Below the pieces are notes generated by a model. It was not told the origin of the DNA. It was given only the letters and a program-made list of their open reading frames with translations, and did not search any database. A stretch of DNA of 64,000 nucleotides. Origin: Microbacterium sp. BR1. Lineage in GTDB: Bacteria; Actinomycetota; Actinomycetes; Actinomycetales; Microbacteriaceae. The position numbers and the translations under genes are program-made. The stretch is from positions 1 to 64,000 of the forward strand of contig NZ_NMUN01000005.1 in assembly GCF_002812725.1 (NCBI RefSeq), in the 5' to 3' direction. Of the stretch, positions 19,158-26,739 are shown in pieces (the stretch's first letter is position 1; every line of letters starts with the position of its first letter).

Positions 19158-19796
19158 TCATTGAACGACGTTAACGATTGTCACAGCGCTCACGGCCCAG
19201 ATGGCGATGACAGCGAGCGCGACGAGCGCCGCAACGTCCCAACGGCGACGGATCACGGGTGCGGTGTGCGCTCCGCCAGAGGACGCGTCCACCTGGGACC
19301 CGATTCCGTGATCCGCTCGGCTTTCGGTCGCCGAGATCCACTGCTCCCTCAGCAACTCCATGTCGCGCAATGCCGGCGGTTCGCGTCTCTCTCCCCCGCC
19401 GAAGCGCAAGGGGGGCCGGCCGGGGCGCCCCGCGACCGGACCGCCGAAGCTCGAGACATCCTGTCCCGAACTCAGGCGGAAGCGCACCTGCCAGCGCAGC
19501 TCGATGTCTCGCACCGCGCTCCACGGGAACTCCACGATGCGCAGCAGGTTGTGCACGCGGACACCGGATGCGTCGGTGCGGATGTGCGGTGCGTAGACCA
19601 GCACGTAGACGAACCAGAGCACCAGCAGAACCCAGGGCGCGAGCAGCAACATCTCGCCCACCCCGGCGCGCACGCCCGCGTCGACGAGCAACGCGAGCGC
19701 GACGAGCGCGGCGACGATCAGGCCGATCGTCGCCGACGGCGCCCGAAAGACACGGACATCGCTATCCGGCGTCGACGGCGAAGGCACGCGCCTCAC
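19158..19796 (-). CDS. PH-domain (YdbS/bacterial PH-type) membrane protein
   Basis: A 212-residue protein with two N-terminal helices (ATIGLIVAALVALALLVDAG and LLLAPWVLLVLWFVYVLVYA), then a bacterial PH-like domain beginning PHIRTDASGVRVHNLLRIVEFPW, and a last helix near the C-terminus. Such bPH2 proteins are common in Actinobacteria and of unknown role. Its GTG start at 19796 overlaps the TGA of the upstream ATPase (GTGA), so it is translated as the last gene of the second peptide transporter operon. Confidence 0.75.
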   Translation of the reverse strand: MRRVPSPSTPDSDVRVFRAPSATIGLIVAALVALALLVDAGVRAGVGEMLLLAPWVLLVLWFVYVLVYAPHIRTDASGVRVHNLLRIVEFPWSAVRDIELRWQVRFRLSSGQDVSSFGGPVAGRPGRPPLRFGGGERREPPALRDMELLREQWISATESRADHGIGSQVDASSGGAHTAPVIRRRWDVAALVALAVIAIWAVSAVTIVNVVQ

Positions 19797-21448
19797 ACAC
19801 CACCGAGCGGGATCGACGCCCCCGGGATCGCCGCCAGCAGCCGACGCGTGTACTCCTCGGCCGGGTTCGCGAAGATCTCGTCCACCGTGCCCTGCTCGAC
19901 GATCTTGCCCCGCTCCATGACGGCCACCATGTCGGCGGCGACACGGACGACGGCGAGGTCGTGCGTGATGAACAGGTACGTCAGGCCGAGCTCGCTCTGC
20001 AGCTCGGCGAGCAGCTGCAGGATCTGATCCTGCACCAGCACGTCGAGCGCCGAGACGGCCTCGTCGAGCACCACGACGTCCGGCTTGAGCGCGAGCGCAC
20101 GCGCGATGGCGACGCGCTGACGCTGCCCGCCCGAAAGCTCGTTCGGGTAGCGCGACTCGAGCGACTGCGGCAGCGAGACCTGGTCCAGCAGCTCCGCCAC
20201 GCGGGCCCGGCGCGACGCGCGGTCGCCGACCTTGTGGATGTTCAGCGGCTCCGAGATCGTGTTGCCGATGTTGCGCAGCGGATCGAGCGATCCGTACGGG
20301 TCCTGGAAGACCGGCTGCATCTGACGGCGCAGCCGGAAAGACTCGCGGCCGCCCAGCTTGGCGACGTCCTGGCCGTCGACGAGGACGTCACCCGACGTCG
20401 GATCCTCGAGTTTGAGCACCATCTTCGCCACCGTGGACTTGCCGGAACCCGACTCCCCCACCAGAGCGAGCGTCTTACCGCGCGGAATCTGGAACGAGAC
20501 GCCGTCGACGGCCCGGAACGCTTCGCTGCGGAACCCGCCGAGTCGGATCTTGTACTCCTTGACGAGATCCCGCACCTCGATCGCGGGCGGGATCGCCGCG
20601 ACGTCCGCGCTGGTCTCGATGCCTCGATCCTGCACACGCGTCTGAATACGTTTCGACGCGAGGCTCGGCGCCGCGGCGACGAGGCGCTGCGTGTACGGAT
20701 GCAGCGGGTTCTCGAGGATCTCGCGGCTCGGACCCATCTCGACGATCTCGCCCCGGTTCATCACGATGATCTTCTCCGCGCGCTCGGCGGCGAGTCCGAG
20801 GTCGTGCGTGATCAGGAGCACCGAGGTGCCCTTGTCGCGGGTGAGCGTGGCCATGTGATCGAGGATCACGCGCTGCACCGTCACGTCGAGAGCCGATGTC
20901 GGCTCGTCGGCGATCAGCAGCTTGGGGTCGGCCGCCAGGCCGATGCCGATCAGGGCGCGCTGGCGCATACCGCCCGAGAACTGGTGCGGAAACTGGTGCA
21001 GGCGCTTCGCGGCATCCGGAAGTCCTGCCTGTTGCAGAACCTCGATGGCCCGCGCGTCGACGTCCTTGCGGCTCGAGGCGATCCCGTTCGCGCGGATCGC
21101 CTCTTTCACCTGGAAGCCGATGCTCCACACGGGGTTGAGATTCGACATCGGGTCCTGCGGGACATAGCCGATCTCGCGCCCGCGGATGCGCTCCATCTGT
21201 CCGGCGTTCAGGTCGGTGAGCTCGCGCCCATCCAACTGGATGCTTCCGCCCGTCACGAGCCCGTTGCCGGGAAGCAGGTTCACCACGGCAGAGGCCGTGG
21301 TGGACTTGCCCGAGCCGGACTCCCCCACGATCGCGACGGTCTCGCCCGGAAAGATGTCGAGGCTGACGCCGTGGAGCACCTCGTTGGTACCGAAGGCGAC
21401 CGTCAGATCGCGGATGCTCAGAAGCGGGACGTCGATTCGCTCGCTCAT
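19793..21448 (-). CDS. Fused double ATPase of peptide ABC importer (operon 2)
   Basis: A 551-residue protein with two complete ABC ATPase domains. First: GESGSGKSTTASAV, signature FSGGMRQRALIGIG, Walker B LLIADEPTSALD. Second: GESGSGKSTVAKMV, LSGGQRQRVAIARAL, DVVVLDEAVSALD. Each half retains the LHPYTQRL or EYTRRLLAAIPG tail found in DppD/OppF, but the Cys-rich C-terminal segments of operon 1's ATPase are absent, which explains the 160-residue shorter length. The second Walker B reads DEAVSALD rather than the usual DEPVSALD. The start overlaps the upstream dppC by four bases. Confidence 0.92.
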   Translation of the reverse strand: MSERIDVPLLSIRDLTVAFGTNEVLHGVSLDIFPGETVAIVGESGSGKSTTASAVVNLLPGNGLVTGGSIQLDGRELTDLNAGQMERIRGREIGYVPQDPMSNLNPVWSIGFQVKEAIRANGIASSRKDVDARAIEVLQQAGLPDAAKRLHQFPHQFSGGMRQRALIGIGLAADPKLLIADEPTSALDVTVQRVILDHMATLTRDKGTSVLLITHDLGLAAERAEKIIVMNRGEIVEMGPSREILENPLHPYTQRLVAAAPSLASKRIQTRVQDRGIETSADVAAIPPAIEVRDLVKEYKIRLGGFRSEAFRAVDGVSFQIPRGKTLALVGESGSGKSTVAKMVLKLEDPTSGDVLVDGQDVAKLGGRESFRLRRQMQPVFQDPYGSLDPLRNIGNTISEPLNIHKVGDRASRRARVAELLDQVSLPQSLESRYPNELSGGQRQRVAIARALALKPDVVVLDEAVSALDVLVQDQILQLLAELQSELGLTYLFITHDLAVVRVAADMVAVMERGKIVEQGTVDEIFANPAEEYTRRLLAAIPGASIPLGGV

Positions 21449-22392
21449 CGGCGGGCCCTCGCCTTCGGATCGATGGCATCTCGGAGAAGCTCGCCGAGCA
21501 CGATGAATGCGAGCACGGTGACCGTGAGCGCGATCGAGGGGTAGATCAGCGCCATCGGCGCGACACGCAGGGACTGCTGCGCCTGGCTGATGTCATTGCC
21601 CCACGACATCGTCTCGCTCCCGAGCCCGACGCCCAGGAACGCGAGCGTCGCCTCGGCGACGATGGCGGCTGCGAGCGAGATGGTCGAGACGACCAGCACG
21701 GGCGGCAACGCGTTCGGAACGACGTGCGAGACGAGTGTCCGGAAGCGCGACTGGCCGAGCGCGCGGGACGCCATCACGAAGTCCGCCTGCCGCACACGCA
21801 GGATCTCGGCGCGGATGATGCGCGCCGTCGACGCCCAGGCGAACCCACCGATTGCGAAGGCGAGCGTGAAGACCGTGCGGTTCTGCGAGAACACGCTCAT
21901 CACGACGATCGCCGCGAGGATGTACGGGATGGCGAAGAAGATGTCACCGATGCGCGAGAGCAGCGAGTCGAGCCATCCGCCGTAGAAGCCGGCAAGTGCG
22001 CCGAAGACCAGGCCCACGGTCGTGCCGATGACGGTTGCGATCAGGCCGACCGAGATCGAGGTGCGCGCGCCCCACACGATGCGCGACCAGACGTCGCACC
22101 CCTGGAAGGTGAAGCCGAGCGGGTGACCCGGGGCCGGTCCGCCGTTGCTGTTCTCGAGGAAGCACTGCGAGTTCGGCGGCACCTGCGTGAACAGGGTCGG
22201 CGCGAACGCCATGATCACGATGATCACGACGACGATGCTCGAAACCCAGAAGGTCGGGCGACGACGCATGTCGCGCCAGGCGTCGAGCCAGAGGTTGCTG
22301 CGCTTCGCGGCGACGCGAACCTCGTCGACGGCGATCGTCGCGTCACGTACGGGGGCAACGAAGTGCGGGGCGGGAATGCGATCACTTGGCAT
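21445..22392 (-). CDS. Peptide ABC transporter permease, DppC type (operon 2)
   Basis: A 315-residue permease with about six helices. After a cytoplasmic N-terminus comes TFWVSSIVVVIIVIMAFAPT, then a short extracytoplasmic loop with two Cys (QCFLENSNG and FTFQGCDVW) that could form a disulfide. The ATPase-docking loop is MASRALGQSRFRTLVSHVVP, and the C-terminus is GELLRDAIDPKARAR. ATG 22392 lies 11 bases inside the end of dppB; a longer start (22419) is possible but would overlap more. Confidence 0.9.
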   Translation of the reverse strand: MPSDRIPAPHFVAPVRDATIAVDEVRVAAKRSNLWLDAWRDMRRRPTFWVSSIVVVIIVIMAFAPTLFTQVPPNSQCFLENSNGGPAPGHPLGFTFQGCDVWSRIVWGARTSISVGLIATVIGTTVGLVFGALAGFYGGWLDSLLSRIGDIFFAIPYILAAIVVMSVFSQNRTVFTLAFAIGGFAWASTARIIRAEILRVRQADFVMASRALGQSRFRTLVSHVVPNALPPVLVVSTISLAAAIVAEATLAFLGVGLGSETMSWGNDISQAQQSLRVAPMALIYPSIALTVTVLAFIVLGELLRDAIDPKARARR

Positions 22393-23311
22393 AGCGGATC
22401 CTCGGATCGAGCAGACCATAGAGCAGGTCGACGACGAGATTGACGAGCACGTATACGACCACGAAAACAGTCACGAACGAGACCACGGTGGGCCCCTCCT
22501 GTCGCGTGATCGCCTCGTACAGCGTGTTCCCCACACCGGGAACGTTGAAGATTCCCTCGGTGACGGTCGCGCCGACGAGCAGCACACCGAAGTTGGTGGC
22601 CGAGTTGGTGATGACGGGCAGCAGTGAGTTGCGCATGACGTGCACGGGGACGACGCGACGACGCGAGAGCCCCTTGCTGTACGCGGTGCGGACCCAGTCC
22701 TGATTGAGCGTGTCGATCGTCGACGCGCGCATCAGTCGCATGCTCGTCGCGTACAGGCTCACCCCCAACACGATGGCGGGGAGGAGCAGGTCGAACCATC
22801 CGTTCCGCGCCCCCACCGTGGGTCTGAACCACCCGAGCTGGATCGCGAGGAAGTACTGCGCGAGGAAGGCGAGCACGAAGATCGGGACGGCGACGAAGAC
22901 CAGGGCGACGACGAGTGACGCGTTGTCGAACAGCTTGCCCTTGCGCAGCGCCGAGAGCGTGCCGATGATGATCGCCAACGTGAACTCGATCACCAGAGCC
23001 ATGATCGCGAGACGCGCCGTCACCGGGAAGGTGCGCAACAGGATCTCCCCGACGGGCTGACCGGAGAAGCTGACCCCGAAGTCGCCTCGCAGCACACCGG
23101 TGATGTAGTAGAAGTACTGCACCAGGAACGGGTCGTCCAGGTGGTACTGCGCCCGTATCTGCTCGAGCAGAGCGGGGTTCGGGGTCCGGTCGCCGAAGAG
23201 GGCGAGGATCGGGTCCCCCGGCATGGCGAAAACCATGAAGTAGATCAGCAGGGTCGCCCCGAAGAACACGGGGATCACCTGCAGCAGTCGTCGGAGGATG
23301 TACGCGAGCAC
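22382..23311 (-). CDS. Peptide ABC transporter permease, DppB type (operon 2)
   Basis: A permease of about 309 residues starting MLAYILRRLLQVIPVFFGAT, the classic DppB first helix, and ending DLLYGLLDPRIRYAK. The EAA loop is VRTAYSKGLSRRRVVPVHV. I chose GTG 23311 because GAAGGGA lies 6 nt upstream; an ATG at 23377 and a GTG at 23317 are also in frame. It is the second gene of operon 2, 159 bases after the binding-protein gene and separated from it by a strong hairpin. Confidence 0.88.
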   Translation of the reverse strand: MLAYILRRLLQVIPVFFGATLLIYFMVFAMPGDPILALFGDRTPNPALLEQIRAQYHLDDPFLVQYFYYITGVLRGDFGVSFSGQPVGEILLRTFPVTARLAIMALVIEFTLAIIIGTLSALRKGKLFDNASLVVALVFVAVPIFVLAFLAQYFLAIQLGWFRPTVGARNGWFDLLLPAIVLGVSLYATSMRLMRASTIDTLNQDWVRTAYSKGLSRRRVVPVHVMRNSLLPVITNSATNFGVLLVGATVTEGIFNVPGVGNTLYEAITRQEGPTVVSFVTVFVVVYVLVNLVVDLLYGLLDPRIRYAK

Positions 23312-23420
23312 CCTCACTCCCTTCGGATACGGGGCGAGCGCACACCCTATCGGCGCGCGCGAACCCACTAAGAGCATCGTGCCGCGTCGGGTGGGCGAGC
23401 GCGAGCCCCAGGCAACATGT

Positions 23421-23456
23421 CGCGAGGCGGTGACGTGTATCCGTCACCGCCTCGCG
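23421..23456 (-). terminator. Perfect 15-bp hairpin between the binding-protein and permease genes (operon 2)
   Basis: CGCGAGGCGGTGACG (23421-23435) and CGTCACCGCCTCGCG (23442-23456) form a perfect stem with a 6-nt loop, starting 14 bases past the SBP stop. No T-tract follows on the minus strand. It is probably an attenuating or 3'-end-stabilising stem that lets the binding protein be made in excess over the permeases. Confidence 0.6.
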
Positions 23457-23470
23457 AGTGAGATCGGGAG

Positions 23471-25099
23471 TTAGCCCTTGGTGATCTCGTGGTACAGCGG
23501 CACCGAGTTCCAGCCGAACTCGACGTTCTGGACCGTGTCGGCGTAACCGCCGGTCACGTTCGAGTACCAGAGCGGCGTCGCGGGCAGATCCTTCAGCAGG
23601 ATCGACTGTGCCTGCTGGAACAGCTCGTTGGCCTCACCGGCGTCCGTCGACGAGATGCCCTCTGCGAGCAGCGCATCGAACTCGGCGTTCGAGTAGTCGC
23701 CGTCGTTGGAGCCCGCGTTGGTCGCGTAGAGCGGGCCGAGGAAGTTGTACAGACCGGGGTAGTCGGCCTGCCAACCCGTGCGGAACGCGGTCGTGATCGT
23801 GCGGGCGTTGACCAGTTCGCGCAGCTCGGCGAAGGTCGGGTAGGGAGCACCCGATGCCTCGATGCCGAGCACGTTCTTGATCGAGTTGGTCACCGCATCG
23901 ACCCATGCCTGGTGGCCGCCGTCGGAGTTGTACGCGATCTGGAACGAGCCCTCCCACGGCGAGATGGCGTCGGCCTCGGCCCACAGGGCCTTTGCCTCGT
24001 CCTCGTTGTAGGCGAGCACCTCGGCACCCTCGAGCGAGTCCGACCAGCCGTCGATGACCGGCGACGTGAAGTCGCTCGCCGGCGTGCGGCTGCCCTCGAA
24101 GATCACGTCGGTGATCTCGGGACGGTTGATCGCCATCGAGATCGCCTGGCGACGCAGCTGGCCCTCTTCGCCCGCGAAGTGCGGCAGGTACTCGGGCACC
24201 GTGAAGGACTGGAAGACCGCGGCGGGCTGGTTGACAGCCGTGCCGCCGACATCCTCGAGATCCGACTCGAAGGTCGCGAGAGCACCGGTCGGGATCTGGT
24301 CGACGACGTCGACCTCACCCGCGAGCAGGTCGGCGTACGACGCGTCCTGCGACGCGTAGAAGACGATGGTCAGGCCACCGTTCTTCACCTCACGCACACC
24401 CTTGTAGTCGGGGTTCTTGACGAGGTCGATCTGCACGTCGTGCTGCCACGCGTCGTCACCGGCGAGCATGTACGGGCCGTTGCCGATCGGGTTCTCGCCG
24501 AAGGCCGCCATGTCTTCGAACGCGACATCCGGCAGCGGGTAGAACGCCGAGTAGCCCAGGCGCAGAGCGAAGTCCGAGGCGGGCTTGTTGAGCGCGATCG
24601 TGAACGTGTAGTCGTCGACCTGCTCGAGACCCGTGAGCTCGGAGTCCTCGTCGTAGCTGAAGCCCTCGATGTCCTCGAAGAAGTAGCTGTTCAGCTGCTC
24701 GTTCGACGCGAGTGCGCCGTAGTTCCAGGCCTTGATGAAGTTGTCAGCGGTGACTTCCTCGCCGTCCGTGAAGGTCTGGCCTTCCTTGATCTTCACCGTC
24801 AGGTTCTGCGGGTCATCGACCGTGATCTCTTCGGCCATGTCGTTGACGGGCGAGCCATCCGCTTCGTAGGCCACCAGGCCCGCGAAGATCGCGTCGAGGA
24901 TCTTGCCGCCGCCGACCTCGTTGGTCGTGGTGGGGATGAGCGGGTTCTCCGGCTCAGAACCGTTCGTGGTGATGATCGCGTCGCTCGCGCCGCCACCGTC
25001 GGTGTCGCCCGAGTCTCCGCTGCCCGCACAGCCGGCGAGCGTGAGCCCTCCGACGGCGAGGAGCGCGAGCCCCGACAGGGCAATCTTGTTGCGCTTCAC
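23471..25099 (-). CDS. Peptide-type ABC transporter substrate-binding lipoprotein (operon 2)
   Basis: A 542-residue family 5 solute-binding protein (OppA-like). The GTG start at 25099 gives MKRNKIALSGLALLAVGGLT, then lipobox LAGC; AGGAGG lies 4 nt upstream, so the longer in-frame ATG (25144) is rejected. It has the FTDGEEVTADNFIKAWNYG segment and the FYASQDASYADLLAGEVDVV region of OppA-type proteins such as those binding long peptides. It is the first gene of operon 2, followed by a strong stem, which is the usual way to express the binding protein above the permeases. Confidence 0.9.
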   Translation of the reverse strand: MKRNKIALSGLALLAVGGLTLAGCAGSGDSGDTDGGGASDAIITTNGSEPENPLIPTTTNEVGGGKILDAIFAGLVAYEADGSPVNDMAEEITVDDPQNLTVKIKEGQTFTDGEEVTADNFIKAWNYGALASNEQLNSYFFEDIEGFSYDEDSELTGLEQVDDYTFTIALNKPASDFALRLGYSAFYPLPDVAFEDMAAFGENPIGNGPYMLAGDDAWQHDVQIDLVKNPDYKGVREVKNGGLTIVFYASQDASYADLLAGEVDVVDQIPTGALATFESDLEDVGGTAVNQPAAVFQSFTVPEYLPHFAGEEGQLRRQAISMAINRPEITDVIFEGSRTPASDFTSPVIDGWSDSLEGAEVLAYNEDEAKALWAEADAISPWEGSFQIAYNSDGGHQAWVDAVTNSIKNVLGIEASGAPYPTFAELRELVNARTITTAFRTGWQADYPGLYNFLGPLYATNAGSNDGDYSNAEFDALLAEGISSTDAGEANELFQQAQSILLKDLPATPLWYSNVTGGYADTVQNVEFGWNSVPLYHEITKG

Positions 25100-25165
25100 T
25101 TGTCCTCCTGTTAAGAGTGCTGTTACGCGCAGAGTCATGGTCATGGTTCTGCGCGGGATAGAGAA

Positions 25166-25195
25166 ACCCTAGGCATCCTGGTCCGAATGCTCCAA
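25166..25195 (-). promoter_or_regulatory. Candidate promoter of peptide transporter operon 2
   Basis: Minus strand TTGGAG (25190-25195) and TAGGGT (25166-25171) with an 18-bp spacer, about 65 nt before the SBP GTG. Confidence 0.4.
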
Positions 25196-25231
25196 ATCAT
25201 GAGCAAAACCGTTACATAGCCTTAACTCAGG

Positions 25232-26110
25232 ATGCCGTCTATATGGCAATCTGTCGAAGTGGAACCCGTGAGGCCCGTCGACGGCGCGATGAGACTCGAC
25301 CGCCCCGCGCGGGTTCGACTGTGGTGGGAGATCGGCATCGTCCTGGCGTTGTCGGTCGGTCGGTCCGCCCTCTACTCGGTCCTGCAGCTCGTGCAGTCGC
25401 TGGAGCGCGAGGAGTCGCTCGGCCAGCAGTCGACGTCGGTCAATCCCGGGGCCGCGGCATCCGAATTCTGGCCGGTGCTATACCAGTTCCTGTCGCAGTT
25501 CTTCGCGCTGGTGCCGGTGGCGCTGGCGATCTGGTTGCTGTGGGAGCCCGGCACGTCGGCGTTCCGGCGCATCGGCCTGGACTTCCGCCGCTTCGGCGGC
25601 GACGTCGGGCGGGGCGTCCTGCTGATCCTGGTGATCGGCGTGCCGGGGCTGGGCCTCTACGCGATCGGCCGCGCTCTCGACATCACCCTGCAGGTCGATG
25701 CCTCGCCCCTCGATCCGTCATGGTGGACGATCCCTCTGATCCTGCTCGCGGCGGTGCGCGCGGGGCTGACCGAGGAGGTCACCTTCATCGGGTACCTCTT
25801 CGATCGGCTGCGGCGGCTGGGGTGGGGCTGGTGGACGATCATCCTGTCGACCGCGGCGCTGCGCGGCGCGTATCACGCTTACCAGGGGTTCGGCCCGATG
25901 ATCGGGAACTTCGTGATGGGCGTGGTCTTCGGGTGGTGCTACCGGCGCTGGGGCCGGGTCATGCCGCTCGTGATCGCGCACACGCTGATCGATGTGATCG
26001 CGTTCGTCGGGTACCCCCTCGCCGCGGCCCTGTGGCCCGGGGTCTTCGGTGTGCCGGCAGGTCCCTCGCCCGCGCCATCGGGATCTCCGTCGCCGTCCGC
26101 AACGCCCTGA
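25232..26110 (+). CDS. CPBP-family intramembrane glutamic protease
   Basis: A 292-residue membrane protein with about seven helices. The CPBP (Rce1/ABI-like) motifs are present: TEEVTFIGYLFDRL (motif 1, Glu pair, about residues 180-193), ALRGAYHAYQGFG (motif 2 His, about 207-219) and VIAHTLIDVIAF (motif 3 His, about 246-257). The usual Arg after EE is shifted to FDR. The Pro/Ser-rich tail (PSPAPSGSPSPS) is low complexity. The substrate is unknown; relatives process prenylated proteins or bacteriocins. The start has only a weak CAGG site. It is divergent from peptide operon 2. Confidence 0.8.
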   Translation: MPSIWQSVEVEPVRPVDGAMRLDRPARVRLWWEIGIVLALSVGRSALYSVLQLVQSLEREESLGQQSTSVNPGAAASEFWPVLYQFLSQFFALVPVALAIWLLWEPGTSAFRRIGLDFRRFGGDVGRGVLLILVIGVPGLGLYAIGRALDITLQVDASPLDPSWWTIPLILLAAVRAGLTEEVTFIGYLFDRLRRLGWGWWTIILSTAALRGAYHAYQGFGPMIGNFVMGVVFGWCYRRWGRVMPLVIAHTLIDVIAFVGYPLAAALWPGVFGVPAGPSPAPSGSPSPSATP

Positions 26111-26152
26111 CCGCGGGCGGCCGGGTTTCGCGCCGAAACAGCTCATCTGCGG

Positions 26153-26181
26153 CGAAACACCTCTCGCCACAGGGTGTTTCG
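26153..26181. repeat. Intergenic inverted repeat with GGTGTTTCG arms
   Basis: CGAAACACC (26153-26161) and GGTGTTTCG (26173-26181), a 9-bp perfect stem with 11-nt loop after the CPBP gene. The same arm sequence occurs in the larger palindrome at 31757-31792, on the other side of the gcv operon. Confidence 0.5.
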
Positions 26182-26334
26182 ACACAGATGGGGGTCTCGT
26201 GGCGGTGTTGCCGGCGGTGACCTCGGACACCTGTGTGCCTCGACGCATCCTCCACAGGGATGCGCCCCGGATGCCTGTCCCCGGGCCACCGCGCAGCGCC
26301 ACTCGAGCGGAGGAGTTTGCGGGATGGTGGACCG

Positions 26335-26607
26335 ATGCGGCATCCTCTCGCACCGGACGAACCCGGACTTCTGCTCGCCTCTGACGAGCGACGAGTACCG
26401 TCCGGTTTGTACACGCGGGCGGCCCGGCGGGAACTCGCGCGCGTGCGGCCCGGTGTCTACGCGCTCGCCACGTGGTGGCGCGGTTCTGCTCGAGGGGATT
26501 GGCCCGACACGCATCGCGTCGCGCCTGTCGAACGGAAGCTTGTCCGTGCGGGCGTTCCCCTCGTCGCCCCTCGTGACAACGCGATGCTCGCTACCGTACG
26601 GCGATGA
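26335..26607 (+). pseudogene. Decayed gene resembling the N-terminus of AbiEi-type winged-helix antitoxin-like proteins
   Basis: The 629-bp stretch between the CPBP gene and gcvP has no intact gene. The frame from 26335 reads MRHPLAPDEPGLLLASDERR, then GLYTRAARRELARVRPGVYA, which resembles the first domain of actinobacterial AbiEi-like regulators (a winged helix ending in a R-V-R-x-G-V-Y motif). It stops after 90 codons. A good GAGGAG site serves an ATG at 26324 that is one base out of frame with this reading, and further family-like residues (GWHVAAADGG) appear in another frame near 26630. I read it as a frameshifted remnant; the family call is tentative. Confidence 0.35.
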
Positions 26608-26739
26608 TCGGGCGCCGAGGGGTGGCACGTGGCGGCCGCGGATGGTGGGGCCCATTCGGCAGAGCAGTCCCGCCGGATGGGGTCCGACTGTCGGATCTCC
26701 CCGCCGGGCGCCACCCGAAGCACGAGCCAGCGGGCCGGG

